Origin: Bdellovibrionales bacterium RIFCSPHIGHO2_01_FULL_40_29
GTDB taxonomy: Bacteria > Bdellovibrionota > Bdellovibrionia > Bdellovibrionales > Bdellovibrionaceae
Length of the DNA stretch: 64,000 bases
Direction of reading: 5' to 3'
Assembly (NCBI GenBank): GCA_001771815.1
Contig: MEPU01000012.1
Coordinates: 1-64,000 of the forward strand
Shown here: positions 52,194 through 61,279 of the stretch, in pieces
Layout of the letters: each line of letters begins with the position of its first letter
How positions within the stretch are numbered: the first letter of the stretch is position 1
Notes under the pieces: generated by a model
Seen by the model: the letters and a program-made list of their open reading frames with translations, nothing else
Databases searched by the model: none
Told to the model about the DNA's origin: nothing
Program-made: the position numbers and the translations under genes

Positions 52194-53039
52194 TCATTTC
52201 ATTAAAATTTCAACCCATGATTTTTTATCTTTGGGAATGGCTTCCATCGGCATAAATAATCCCGTTTTTAGTCCACCATTATATGCCAAGCTCTCCTGAG
52301 CAATATTTTCTAATTTTAAAATGGTCTTCAATATTGCAAAGGCCTTCGCGTTATTTCCGCGCATGACTTTAATCACTTCTTCTACAGTGACATGCGGGAT
52401 ACTGTCATCCCAGCAATCATAATCCGTGACAAAACAACATGGTAAATAAGGCAATCCTGCTTCGCGGGCTAAAGCATACTCTGGGAAATTAGACATCCCT
52501 ACAATTTGTGCTCCCATTTGACGGTAAAAATTGGATTCCGCTTTTGTTGAAAAGTACGGCCCTTCAATGCAAACGTATGTTTGACCAAAATGTGTTTTAA
52601 AATTTAATTTTTGAACTGATTCTTGAGCGTGCGCGGCCATCACTTCACAAATTGGTTTTGCTAACGACACATGCCCAATCAAACCCTGACCCAAAAAAGT
52701 ATGCTGACGCAATGATTTTGTGCGATCTATATACTGAAAAGGGACGACGCAATCACCCGGCGCAAATTCTTTCTGCAAAGAACCCACCGCACTGAATGAG
52801 ACAATGGCTTTGACACCCATTTTTTTAAAAGCAAAAATATTGGCGCGATAGTTGATCTCGCTGGGTAAATGTTCGTGGTGCTCACCATGCCGAGAGATAA
52901 ATAAAAATTCTTTGCCTTCAACTCGCACTTTTTTAAAGCCACTGGCGGCCAAACCAAACGGAGTCTCGCGATTTAAAATTTCAACTGTTTCAAAATCTTC
53001 AAATTTTTCAAACCCCGAACCACCAATGATCCCTAACAT
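52194..53039 (-). CDS. mtnP: S-methyl-5'-thioadenosine phosphorylase
   Basis: MtnP splits methylthioadenosine, a by-product of polyamine and other SAM reactions, into adenine and methylthioribose-1-phosphate. The 281-residue protein shows IGGSGFEKF, TPFG, FISRHGEHHEHLPSEINYRA (phosphate site, two pieces), and GPYFSTKAESNFYRQMGAQIVGMSNFPEYALAREA, again split, with MSN in the purine site (typical of MtnP). The next gene is mtnA. The order on the minus strand is class II aldolase, mtnA, mtnP. Confidence 0.92.
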   Translation of the reverse strand: MLGIIGGSGFEKFEDFETVEILNRETPFGLAASGFKKVRVEGKEFLFISRHGEHHEHLPSEINYRANIFAFKKMGVKAIVSFSAVGSLQKEFAPGDCVVPFQYIDRTKSLRQHTFLGQGLIGHVSLAKPICEVMAAHAQESVQKLNFKTHFGQTYVCIEGPYFSTKAESNFYRQMGAQIVGMSNFPEYALAREAGLPYLPCCFVTDYDCWDDSIPHVTVEEVIKVMRGNNAKAFAILKTILKLENIAQESLAYNGGLKTGLFMPMEAIPKDKKSWVEILMK

Positions 53040-53064
53040 TTGAAACTCCCTCTTGCTTTCATTT

Positions 53065-54108
53065 TTATTTTTTTAAAATTCCTGCATCAATTTTTTCTTT
53101 TGAAAACACGGCTTTATCTAAAACCCAGTAACTCACAAGCTTGGCTGGAGTGACATCAAAAGCCGGATTGTAAACGGTCACACCGCTGGGGGCCCATGTG
53201 ACATCACCAAAACTTCCGCTGACACCCGTTACTTCTTTAGCGGGACGCTGTTCGATGGGAATTTCCAATCCACTTTGGCATTGGACATCGACCGTGGTGT
53301 AAGGTGCGGCCACTATAAATGGAATCTGATGATAAAAACAATTCACGGCAACGCTGTAAGTTCCAATCTTATTTGCAAAATCGCCATTGATTGCAATCCG
53401 ATCTGATCCCACGATAGCCTTGGTGATTTTTTTTAACGACATCAAATGAGCCGCCATATTATCGGTAATCAGTGTGCATGGAATATTTAATTTCTTAAGC
53501 TCCCAAGCCGTCAGGCGCCCGCCTTGAAGTAAAGGTCGCGTCTCATCAATATAAACATGAATTTTTTTTCCCTGCTCGTGGGCTTTACGAATAACTCCCA
53601 GGGCTGTTCCCACTCCGGCTGTGGCCAATCCCCCCGTGTTACAGTGGGTCAAGATTTGATCTCCATCTTCAATCAGGGATGCGCCGTTCAAGGCAATTTG
53701 ATCACACAGATCGACATCTTCACGAAAAATTTGTAATGCCAGTGAAGTCACTTGATCTACAGAGAATGACTCTCGAATTAATTTTGTCATGCGATCAATG
53801 CAAATCATCAAATTCACTGCTGTCGGACGCGCTTCATATAATTTTTTTGCGCTCACAAGTAATTGCTCAGCACCTTCACCTTGAACAGCCAACTTGGCTA
53901 CCATCAGTGCTGCGGCCACTCCGATTAATGGCGCGCCTCGAACACGCAATGATTTGATGGCTTCAATCATTTGCTCGTTCGTATCAACTTGAATCCATAA
54001 TTCTTGCGTCGGAAGCAATGTTTGATCTAACAGGCGCAAACTGAACTGAGCGTTATCAATATCAACCTCGAGGGCCATTGATCGCAAAGAAACGGAATGT
54101 TCACTCAT
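53065..54108 (-). CDS. mtnA: S-methyl-5-thioribose-1-phosphate isomerase
   Basis: MtnA converts methylthioribose-1-phosphate into methylthioribulose-1-phosphate. The 347-residue protein has IRVRGAPLIG-like LRVRGAPLIGVAAAL, HCNTGGLATAGVGTALG with the catalytic Cys, YIDETRPLLQGGRLTAWEL and VGSDRIAINGDFANKIGTY with the catalytic Asp. Normal family length. It overlaps the upstream aldolase gene by 4 bp and precedes mtnP by 25 bp. Confidence 0.95.
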   Translation of the reverse strand: MSEHSVSLRSMALEVDIDNAQFSLRLLDQTLLPTQELWIQVDTNEQMIEAIKSLRVRGAPLIGVAAALMVAKLAVQGEGAEQLLVSAKKLYEARPTAVNLMICIDRMTKLIRESFSVDQVTSLALQIFREDVDLCDQIALNGASLIEDGDQILTHCNTGGLATAGVGTALGVIRKAHEQGKKIHVYIDETRPLLQGGRLTAWELKKLNIPCTLITDNMAAHLMSLKKITKAIVGSDRIAINGDFANKIGTYSVAVNCFYHQIPFIVAAPYTTVDVQCQSGLEIPIEQRPAKEVTGVSGSFGDVTWAPSGVTVYNPAFDVTPAKLVSYWVLDKAVFSKEKIDAGILKK

Positions 54109-54764
54109 AACAAAACATCTCCAATTTTTTTTCGAAGCTCATACAAATAAGCAATTTCTTCTTTTGGCAAAGGATGTAAACCACCCAATTGAACAGCCGC
54201 CGCCAGGATTTGAGCTGAATGCTCGATGCGCTCCATGCCTCGATAGGCTTCGTCTAAACTTTCACCCCACGCCAAGGCCCCATGATTTCTTAATATCATG
54301 GCCTGATGCTTTGGTAAAAAAGGAGCTAAAACTTTTCCCATATCAGCAGTTCCTGGTCGTGCGTACGGAACAAATGGAATATCGCCAGTTGATAAAATGA
54401 CTTCTGATAAGCAATCACTTGGTAATTTATCCAAGTCAGGCCTTGCCACGCTCCAAGCAATCGCTGTCAAAGGGTGTGCATGCACAACCGCTTTTGCTCG
54501 CGCGCATGTTTTATAAATTTCAAGATGCATTTGCTTTTCGCTAGAAGGATTTCCCACAAGAGTTTTTCCATCCAACGTGATCACGGCCATTTGCGACGGA
54601 TCCATAAAACCTTTTGAAACACCTGATGGAGTTATTAAAATCTCGTCATCGCTCACGCGAAAGCTGATATTGCCATCTGCTGCAGCCAGCATATTACGAT
54701 TGTGCAATCTTTCGCAAATTGTGAGAATTTCTTTTGCCATTCTTTGTGCTGTTAGACTTGTCAT
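54105..54764 (-). CDS. Class II aldolase (methylthioribulose-P aldolase/dehydratase-like)
   Basis: The 219-residue protein belongs to the class II aldolase/adducin family. GNISFR, ITPSGVSKG, SSEKQMHLEIYK with the catalytic Glu, VVHAHPLTAIAWS (metal His) and LRNHGALAWG (metal His) are conserved. Position as first gene of an mtnA-mtnP operon implies that it acts on methylthioribulose-1-phosphate. It could be MtnB (dehydratase) or the Ald2-type aldolase of the DHAP shunt. No mtnC, mtnD or mtnW gene is nearby, which favours the shunt. Confidence 0.8.
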   Translation of the reverse strand: MTSLTAQRMAKEILTICERLHNRNMLAAADGNISFRVSDDEILITPSGVSKGFMDPSQMAVITLDGKTLVGNPSSEKQMHLEIYKTCARAKAVVHAHPLTAIAWSVARPDLDKLPSDCLSEVILSTGDIPFVPYARPGTADMGKVLAPFLPKHQAMILRNHGALAWGESLDEAYRGMERIEHSAQILAAAVQLGGLHPLPKEEIAYLYELRKKIGDVLL

Positions 54765-54793
54765 GAACTAGTCATACATCGCATAGTTTATTT

Positions 54794-55342
54794 ATGGCAA
54801 GTTTTGACCCAAAAACACTCTTGATTGTGATGGCTTTACGTGACGAATCCCAAGGCTTATTCGAGGCCTCGGGTATTCAGCCCTATTACACAGGCATTGG
54901 CCAGGTGCGCGCTGCTTTTGGCTTGACCAAAGCTATTCATGAACAAAAACCAGTTGGTATTTTAAATCTTGGCACTGCTGGCAGCTTTGATCTTCCTCAA
55001 GGCCAAATTGTTGAATGCTCAGCCTTTATCCAAAGACAATCTCAAATACTTGCGCCCAAAAGTAAAACACTGCTGGCCTCTGGAAGTTTGTCTGATTTTC
55101 CAAAAGTCATTTGTGGATCTGCAGATTTTATTCAGCATGAATTCACAGGCGGAGCTCGCTTTGATATCATGGACATGGAGGCCTACGCCCTGGCTTATGT
55201 GGCTGCACAGATGAAGCTGCCTTTTTACTCGATCAAAGTGATCAGTGATCATTCCACAGAGAACGTAGTGAGTGATTGGAAAAAGAATTTAGCTATTTCT
55301 GCAGAAAACCTGTTTAATGCCTATCAAGGTTTACACACGTAA
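54794..55342 (+). CDS. MTA/SAH or futalosine nucleosidase-like protein
   Basis: The 182-residue protein has the PNP_UDP_1 fold: IVMALRDESQG, YTGIGQVRAAFG, ILNLGTAGSFDLPQGQIV, MDMEAYALAYVA and KVISDHST. The catalytic Glu in MDMEAYA and Asp in SDHS match MtnN/MqnB. It is about 50 residues shorter than typical MtnN. It is divergent from the mtn operon with only 29 bp between starts, so a role in methylthioadenosine handling is likely. Confidence 0.75.
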   Translation: MASFDPKTLLIVMALRDESQGLFEASGIQPYYTGIGQVRAAFGLTKAIHEQKPVGILNLGTAGSFDLPQGQIVECSAFIQRQSQILAPKSKTLLASGSLSDFPKVICGSADFIQHEFTGGARFDIMDMEAYALAYVAAQMKLPFYSIKVISDHSTENVVSDWKKNLAISAENLFNAYQGLHT

Positions 55343-55389
55343 ACGCCTGACTGTATATATTTCAGCCGTGGTATCCAGTGCATTGAAGC

Positions 55390-55419
55390 CTTGTCAGGGC
55401 ACCAATGACCCTGTACAAG
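55390..55419 (+). other. Hairpin just upstream of rhlE
   Basis: CTTGT-CAGGG (55390-55399) pairs with CCCTG-ACAAG (55409-55419) with one bulged base. It ends 7 bp before the rhlE ATG, and no ribosome binding site is visible. It may be a terminator for the upstream gene or a leader element affecting rhlE translation. Confidence 0.4.
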
Positions 55420-55426
55420 TTCGACT

Positions 55427-56800
55427 ATGCAATTTAAAGATTTAAACTTAATAGAGCCCATTCAGTTAGCACTTAAAAAATCCGGATACATCGAGCCAAC
55501 TCCTATTCAGAGCCAAGCCATCCCTCACTTGCTTCTAGGTAAAGACCTTCTTGGCTGTGCGCAAACAGGTACCGGAAAAACAGCCGCTTTTGCATTGCCG
55601 ATTCTCAATCACTTGGCGACGACAAAATCCTCTGTGCAACCTAAAAATGTTCAAGTCCTTGTTTTGACTCCAACTCGTGAATTGGCTTTGCAAATTTACG
55701 AAAGTTTTGAAACGTATGGTGCGGGACTTCGCTTAAAAACAGCCGTTGTCTTTGGTGGCGTCGGCCAAGGCCCTCAAGTCAAAGCCGTTGCTGGTGGAGT
55801 GGATATCTTGGTGGCAACACCAGGTCGACTATTAGATCTTATTTCTCAGAATCACATCAATATCCGAAATCTAAAAACTTTTGTTTTAGATGAAGCCGAT
55901 CGCATGCTGGACATGGGCTTTATTCGTGATATTCAAAAGGTTTTGACGATGATTCCCAAGCAGCGCCAAACACTTTTTTTCTCGGCGACAATGCCCAATG
56001 ATATTTTAAAATTGGCTAACTCGATGCTGACCAATCCCATCAAAGTCGAAGTCACTCCGGTGTCATCAACTGCAGAAAAAATTGATCAACGCGTGATGTA
56101 CGTGGAAAAATCTCAGAAAAAAGATCTTTTGAGATTTGTTTTAAATGATCCGAATTTAAAACGTGTCATTGTCTTTACCCGCACAAAACATGGCGCCAAC
56201 CGAGTTTCTGAATTGCTCACGAAAAATCGTGTTCCCAGTGAAGCCATTCATGGAAACAAATCTCAGAATGCTCGTCAGCGAGCACTCGATGCCTTTAAAG
56301 AAGGAAAAATTCGCGTTTTGATTGCTACAGATATCGCTGCTCGAGGAATTGATGTTGATGGAATTTCACATGTGATCAACTACGAAGTTCCCAATGTAGC
56401 TGAAAGCTATGTTCACCGAATCGGTCGAACAGCTCGTGCTGGTGCCGAAGGCTCTGCCATTTCATTTTGTGATGCGGAAGAACGCTCATTTATTCGCGAT
56501 ATTGAAAAACTGATTGGCCAAGCCATTCCTGTTGATCATGATCACCCCTACCACTCCGTTCAGGTTGAAAATGCACGAGTTATGTCTTCAGGAAAAGCAA
56601 AAGCTTTGATTGAGGCCGGAAATCGCTCTGGTGGCAGCCATCATCGCCATCGCTCTCATGCCGGACCGTCCCGCCCTAAACCAAAACCTCATGGCAGCGC
56701 TAGCTTAGGCGGTGGCCAAACGAAAGATGCCACTGGTCGACCAGAGGTCGGACCCGTTCCTAAAAAACCAAAGCGCAGTTTTTTTGGATTTCGCAAATAG
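55427..56800 (+). CDS. rhlE: DEAD-box RNA helicase RhlE-like
   Basis: The 457-residue protein has every DEAD-box motif: Q motif (GYIEPTPIQSQAI), AQTGTGKTAAF, PTRELALQ, LDEADRMLDMGF, FFSATM, and HRIGRTARAG. The C-terminal 80 residues are rich in Arg, His, Gly and Pro (GGSHHRHRSHAGPSRPKP), an RNA-binding tail typical for RhlE. It unwinds RNA in ribosome assembly or decay. No ribosome binding site is visible before the ATG. Confidence 0.9.
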   Translation: MQFKDLNLIEPIQLALKKSGYIEPTPIQSQAIPHLLLGKDLLGCAQTGTGKTAAFALPILNHLATTKSSVQPKNVQVLVLTPTRELALQIYESFETYGAGLRLKTAVVFGGVGQGPQVKAVAGGVDILVATPGRLLDLISQNHINIRNLKTFVLDEADRMLDMGFIRDIQKVLTMIPKQRQTLFFSATMPNDILKLANSMLTNPIKVEVTPVSSTAEKIDQRVMYVEKSQKKDLLRFVLNDPNLKRVIVFTRTKHGANRVSELLTKNRVPSEAIHGNKSQNARQRALDAFKEGKIRVLIATDIAARGIDVDGISHVINYEVPNVAESYVHRIGRTARAGAEGSAISFCDAEERSFIRDIEKLIGQAIPVDHDHPYHSVQVENARVMSSGKAKALIEAGNRSGGSHHRHRSHAGPSRPKPKPHGSASLGGGQTKDATGRPEVGPVPKKPKRSFFGFRK

Positions 56801-56817
56801 GATGAGTCAAAACTAGT

Positions 56818-57492
56818 CTATTCAACTAGTTTTTCGAGAGCGTCGTTATCTTGTTTCTCCGGAAGCGGCGCTTGATTCTTAAGACTTGCAACAGATCGCT
56901 TAATCCTATCTTTCAAAAAAGATTCCTCAATTTTTTGATCCAAAGCCGTTAGTGAAGAAATAGCCACATCTTTTTGTGGAAATGCTGCAATGCCTTCGAC
57001 AGCTTGAGCCTTAAGAACGGATTCGAATTCTCGCTCACGACTCCACTTTTCTGCTGGGGATTCATTTTTTCGGATAAAATTTTCTAATTGCTTTAAAGAT
57101 TCATTCGACTGATTTCGAGACAAAATCTCGACCGCCATGGCTCGCTTGTCTCCATTATTTTTTTTGTTCGTTAGGACTTCAGACAATTGACGAACATCAT
57201 CGTCTGTCATGGATTCAGCCAAAATTTTCATTCGTTGTTCGACTTTTTCGGGATCGTCTTGCAACTGAGATATTTCATTTGTTAACTCTTGAAAACGAAA
57301 ATCAAATCCAGCTCGAGTTGGATCTTGATAAGATGTCTCAGTGGATGTGGCCGGAGCCAGTTTTGTATGAATTAAACGGGCTGGATTCTTTTTAACAAAA
57401 GCGGATCGGCTGGTTCTTTTTGTTAAATCATATTCAACAAAAAAAATCCCAGCGACGAGTACGAATACAAAAATCCAATATGACTTTTTCAT
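56818..57492 (-). CDS. Membrane-anchored HEAT-like helical protein
   Basis: The 224-residue protein has one N-terminal membrane anchor (YWIFVFVLVAGIFFVEYDL), then a polar linker and two or three helical units resembling HEAT repeats (ALEKL, DDVRQLSEVLTNKKNNGDKR, AMAVEILSRNQSNESLKQL). It lies 3 bp after the metzincin-like gene and so is translated with it. Function unknown; the repeat type suggests protein binding in the periplasm. Confidence 0.65.
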   Translation of the reverse strand: MKKSYWIFVFVLVAGIFFVEYDLTKRTSRSAFVKKNPARLIHTKLAPATSTETSYQDPTRAGFDFRFQELTNEISQLQDDPEKVEQRMKILAESMTDDDVRQLSEVLTNKKNNGDKRAMAVEILSRNQSNESLKQLENFIRKNESPAEKWSREREFESVLKAQAVEGIAAFPQKDVAISSLTALDQKIEESFLKDRIKRSVASLKNQAPLPEKQDNDALEKLVE

Positions 57493-57495
57493 GAA

Positions 57496-58848
57496 CTACT
57501 CTTTCACAACTTCAAATGCATCATACACTGGCACCACGACTAAACCCGAGTATAAATTTTCAGTTTGCAACCACGGTTGCAAACTTTCACCTGATTGAAC
57601 ATAGATTTTTCCGTCATTGCGTAAAATTAAATTTTGATTTTTAAACGTCACGACCTCTTGATTTGAAAAATCCCACTGCCCGGGCTGACTGACTAATTGC
57701 TGAGACTCTGGGACATAATTAAAAATTTTTCCCTCTGTAGAAACTAAAAATAAGCCGGCTTTCACATTGCCAGGAACAGCTGTTGATAATTTTGCCACTG
57801 AAAATGGCAAGGATTTTTCACTTCCCCATGATCCTTGCGGAAAATCAAATTCTGCTAATTTATTGTTGTTACCGATTTTAACAACGTGGCGCTTGACTCC
57901 AGAATCGAACTCTTCAAAATCCTTAATATTTTGAGTTTCACCCATCAGCTTATAATAAGAATAGGTATCCTCGATAGCATCCGGAAATCCTGAGTTCTGG
58001 TACAACTCAATAGCAAATGCGGCTAAGCCATTAAATATCACGGCTCCAAAACTGGTGCGCTTCAAGCGCCCCTCGACAGCGGGAACTTCACGAATAAACC
58101 ATTGCCCCTGATCATAAACATGCGCTTGCGTTCGATTCTCTGACAAAGCCATGACGGCCTCTCGAGGTTGCAACACAGCTGTATTAAAAACAAAATTACT
58201 GCGAGCAATAGCCATTAAACGCGCCATCTTTTTATAAACGGGATGAAAATTTATTCCTTGAACAGAAACGCGAGCATAATATTCCATCTCGACAGCGTGA
58301 GATCCTCCATAGTTATAATTGCTATCGCAACCTGCCAATGAAACACCCTGATAAGGACCCTGACGACATGAAATGTGTCGGTAGCCTTCAGTGTGCCGAG
58401 CCTCATGAATAAATGTTCCCACGCGGCCTAATGTTGAAAGCTTGGCCCAACCATCTTGCATGGTGAAGTATCCACCAGAATTGTAGGCTGTTGCCCACGG
58501 AATATCATTCCCGCGCTCGATGCCTCGAGTTTGTTCTTTTAACCAATCGTAGTACTGTGATTTGTTGACAAAACCTTTGATTAAATTATTTTGTCCCTCG
58601 GCGAACTGACCACCTTCAACAATTTTGATATCATTAAATAATTTTTTTGTATCCACCTGAGCATCGCAAAGCTCTTTGCCACCAAAAGATCTGACATCCA
58701 CTCCGAAGTCACGGGTGTATTTGTCAGCTTCGCTGGCACTCAAACAGGTGAATTCAGAATCTTTGTAGGGCATTTGCAAACTTTGTTGCGAGCTTGCAAA
58801 TACCATTGTTGAGAAAAATAAAAATACAGCTATCATAGCTTGTGACAT
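57496..58848 (-). CDS. Exported putative metallopeptidase with metzincin motif
   Basis: The 450-residue protein has a signal peptide (cleavage near FAS-SQQ at 20) and the motif HEARHTEGYRH at 148-158, which matches the metzincin zinc signature HExxHxxGxxH exactly (zinc H148, H152, H158 and catalytic E149). A Met (M188) follows 30 residues on, possibly the Met-turn. The Cys pair C161/C174 is probably a disulfide. The remainder is beta-rich with repeats of WFIREVP-type aromatic strands. No known metzincin family can be assigned. Co-operonic with the gene at 57492. Confidence 0.75.
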   Translation of the reverse strand: MSQAMIAVFLFFSTMVFASSQQSLQMPYKDSEFTCLSASEADKYTRDFGVDVRSFGGKELCDAQVDTKKLFNDIKIVEGGQFAEGQNNLIKGFVNKSQYYDWLKEQTRGIERGNDIPWATAYNSGGYFTMQDGWAKLSTLGRVGTFIHEARHTEGYRHISCRQGPYQGVSLAGCDSNYNYGGSHAVEMEYYARVSVQGINFHPVYKKMARLMAIARSNFVFNTAVLQPREAVMALSENRTQAHVYDQGQWFIREVPAVEGRLKRTSFGAVIFNGLAAFAIELYQNSGFPDAIEDTYSYYKLMGETQNIKDFEEFDSGVKRHVVKIGNNNKLAEFDFPQGSWGSEKSLPFSVAKLSTAVPGNVKAGLFLVSTEGKIFNYVPESQQLVSQPGQWDFSNQEVVTFKNQNLILRNDGKIYVQSGESLQPWLQTENLYSGLVVVPVYDAFEVVKE

Positions 58849-58910
58849 ACGTCCCCCTCATGGAATCCTTAACAAAAGGCTACTCCATGAAGTCTGAGAC
58901 TCAAGAAAAA

Positions 58911-59588
58911 TTAAATTGTTTGGCGGATTTTTTTTAACTGCTGGTAGATACCGTGGTAATTCGCGAGAACTCTATCATAATAAGGGTGCTTACTTCGATT
59001 CTCAGCAGGTAGACGCTGCAAGTTATTAATTCCCATGTTGTAAGCATTGATATAGTGGGAGCCCTTAGCTCTTAGAGATTTTTTTAAATAATGAAAATAC
59101 ACTGCACCCACCAAGACATTATAAGCAGGATCCTTCAAGGCCTCGGCTCCGCGCCACTCAATTTTCTTTTTGTGACAAATCCATTCTGCTGTATCCGGTT
59201 TAATTTGCATCAAACCAATCTCTCCCGCAGAACCAATGGCAAAGGGATTAAACTGACTTTCTGTTTTAACAATTGCCAGCAAAAAAACGGGGTCATAATA
59301 GTAATCACGACTGACCTGAAGAATACTTTTACTTAATTCCTCAGAATCTAAACTGGCATTTTCTAGTCGAATATATTTTTCTAAGTAAGATGTGAACTGA
59401 GCATCTTTCTCAAATTCTTTGGCTATGGATTTAGAGTAATCTCCCTGCAATAGTTGACGTGCATGATGAGTTCGCGCGGCCTCATTCATATCTAAATTTT
59501 TCTTAGACAGATTCTGACATCCCTGATTGGCAAAGAAAATAATCAGCAATGATAAAAGTAAAGATATCTTATTTTTAACATTTCTCAT
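58911..59588 (-). CDS. Lytic transglycosylase (SLT domain) lipoprotein
   Basis: From ATG 59588 the protein has a lipobox (LLIIFFANQGC) and, at about 95-200, the SLT domain: AIVKTESQFNPFAIGSAGEIGLMQIKPDT in two parts, with catalytic Glu in KTESQF, and INAYNMGINNLQRL near the end. It cleaves the MurNAc-GlcNAc bond in peptidoglycan, forming 1,6-anhydro products. A longer frame exists but hides the signal. In predators these enzymes serve prey entry or own-wall turnover; this role is inferred. Confidence 0.88.
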   Translation of the reverse strand: MRNVKNKISLLLSLLIIFFANQGCQNLSKKNLDMNEAARTHHARQLLQGDYSKSIAKEFEKDAQFTSYLEKYIRLENASLDSEELSKSILQVSRDYYYDPVFLLAIVKTESQFNPFAIGSAGEIGLMQIKPDTAEWICHKKKIEWRGAEALKDPAYNVLVGAVYFHYLKKSLRAKGSHYINAYNMGINNLQRLPAENRSKHPYYDRVLANYHGIYQQLKKIRQTI

Positions 59589-59762
59589 ATTGCCTCGCTT
59601 CTGGATAAAGTGCTCAAAAATGATCACAATCCATACATTTATACTTCAATTCGAGGGCCACCAACGCGTCTGAAACTGAGGCAAATAATAGTCGTGCAAG
59701 TCTTGGGAATAATTCACTTCTTGGGATGAAACATTTAGTTTAAGGCTCTAGTCCAACAGGAG

Positions 59763-60788
59763 ATGTCACTTGTCTACCATTTCATAGACAGTGACATTAA
59801 GATTGACAGTCAATTTGAGACTCTGGATAAAAGAAGTGTGACAAATTTGTTCGTTCTTTTTTTTCTTATTTTGTATCACCTTCACACTGTCTCAGCTGCA
59901 CCTCTGGCATGGCAAAAAACGTCCGCATGCACAACGGCACAAAAACAGTTTATTTCAAATTTCAGTGACCTTGAACGCGCCTATAAAACCCACAGCACAG
60001 AACAGTTTCTTTCTGAAAATAAACCCACTTGGACCTGGGGCAAGAAATCCGAAGCTATTTATTTATCTCACGGATTTATTGGAACTCCTGAAGAAATGTC
60101 CCCTGTTGCTGAGGCTCTCGCAAAATTAGGTTATACCGTGGTCAATGATATTATACCTGGACATGGTGTCAGTGGCTCCATTGCCAACAGGTATGGATTC
60201 TTAAGCTGGCAAAACCATGTTGAACGCAATATCCAACTTCTTGAATCATGTTTTTCAAAAATTCATTTTATTGGTTTTTCAACGGGCGCCTTGTTGATTC
60301 ATGATTTTTTAATTCGTCATCCTCAGTTTAACTCTACCCAATCGGTCACTTTGTACTCGCCATTCTACAAACCTCGCAATCGCTATTCAGAGTTTTTGCG
60401 AACAAGCGCTCGTTTTTTGACTCCAGTTATTTCAACCTCACATTTGTATTTTTTAACTCATTTTCCAGACATCCAAGTTGCCGTCATTAAACCAAAAAAT
60501 TATCTGCAAGAACTTCCACTGGATGCGGCCGAGGCTGTGACTCAACTGGGCCAATCTGTGATGAAGCTTCCAAGTGTTCCACTAAAGGTTCCCACGCTGC
60601 TATTTGTTTCTGATGCAGACATGATTATTGATTCAGCGACCTCAATCGAATTTACGTCTCGAGACTTTAAGAATCTGAAGCTGATCAGATACACGGAAGG
60701 TTCTGTTCCCCATCACTTGATGGTTGATGCGGTCAGCATCAAGGCTTCTGACGTTCGAACCCAAACTGTGAATTTTATTTCTCGCTGA
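59763..60788 (+). CDS. Exported alpha/beta hydrolase
   Basis: The protein has an alpha/beta hydrolase fold: oxyanion HGFIGTPEEMSPVAEAL, nucleophile in FIGFSTGALLIHDF, and a late VPHHLMVDA with the catalytic His. It resembles serine esterases/lipases with a monoglyceride-lipase-like pattern. The signal peptide (NLFVLFFLILYHLHTVSAAP) starts about residue 28, so the true start may be GTG 59838; the ATG at 59763 follows CAGGAG with no spacing. Substrate unknown. Confidence 0.8.
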   Translation: MSLVYHFIDSDIKIDSQFETLDKRSVTNLFVLFFLILYHLHTVSAAPLAWQKTSACTTAQKQFISNFSDLERAYKTHSTEQFLSENKPTWTWGKKSEAIYLSHGFIGTPEEMSPVAEALAKLGYTVVNDIIPGHGVSGSIANRYGFLSWQNHVERNIQLLESCFSKIHFIGFSTGALLIHDFLIRHPQFNSTQSVTLYSPFYKPRNRYSEFLRTSARFLTPVISTSHLYFLTHFPDIQVAVIKPKNYLQELPLDAAEAVTQLGQSVMKLPSVPLKVPTLLFVSDADMIIDSATSIEFTSRDFKNLKLIRYTEGSVPHHLMVDAVSIKASDVRTQTVNFISR

Positions 60789-60799
60789 TTCTTACTACT

Positions 60800-61279
60800 C
60801 TATTTAAACTGAATATCTAAAATAATGACGGTTTCTTCCCCATTAGGCTTCTTTATAACAACTTCATCATCGCACTTTTTACCAAGCAAGGCCTTTGCGA
60901 CCGGAGAATTCCAAGAAATTTTTCCAAGCTTAATATCAAACTCATCGGCACCAACAATTTGATACACGATGCTTTCACCATCTTCATTTTCGAGTGTCAC
61001 AGTTGCGCCAAATATGACTTTGTCCGATTTCAGAGTTGCTGGATCAATGACTTCAGCGGATTCCATTTTCTTTTGTAAGAAATGAAGTCGCTTATCTATT
61101 TCACGCAAACGACGTTTTCCATAAATATAATCCGCATTTTCCGAGCGATCACCATTGCTTGCTGCCCAAGCGACCGTAGCCACCACCTGTGGGCGTTCAC
61201 CATTTAAAAGCGTGGTGTATTCGCTTCGAAGTTTTTCAAATCCCGCTGGAGTAATGTAATTTCGCTGCTCTGCCATCAT
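60800..61279 (-). CDS. greB: Transcription elongation factor GreB-like
   Basis: The start is ATG 61279, giving 159 residues; a longer ORF overlaps the permease gene. The coiled-coil N-terminus NYITPAGFEKLRSEYTTLL, the WAASNGDRSENADYIYGKRRLREIDKRL tip region with the acidic GDRSENADY catalytic residues, and the FKBP-like C-terminus identify a GreA/GreB factor; ENADYIYGKRRLREID is GreB-type. It rescues backtracked RNA polymerase. The ATG overlaps the permease stop by one base (TAATG), so a zinc-type ABC operon continues into it. Confidence 0.92.
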   Translation of the reverse strand: MMAEQRNYITPAGFEKLRSEYTTLLNGERPQVVATVAWAASNGDRSENADYIYGKRRLREIDKRLHFLQKKMESAEVIDPATLKSDKVIFGATVTLENEDGESIVYQIVGADEFDIKLGKISWNSPVAKALLGKKCDDEVVIKKPNGEETVIILDIQFK

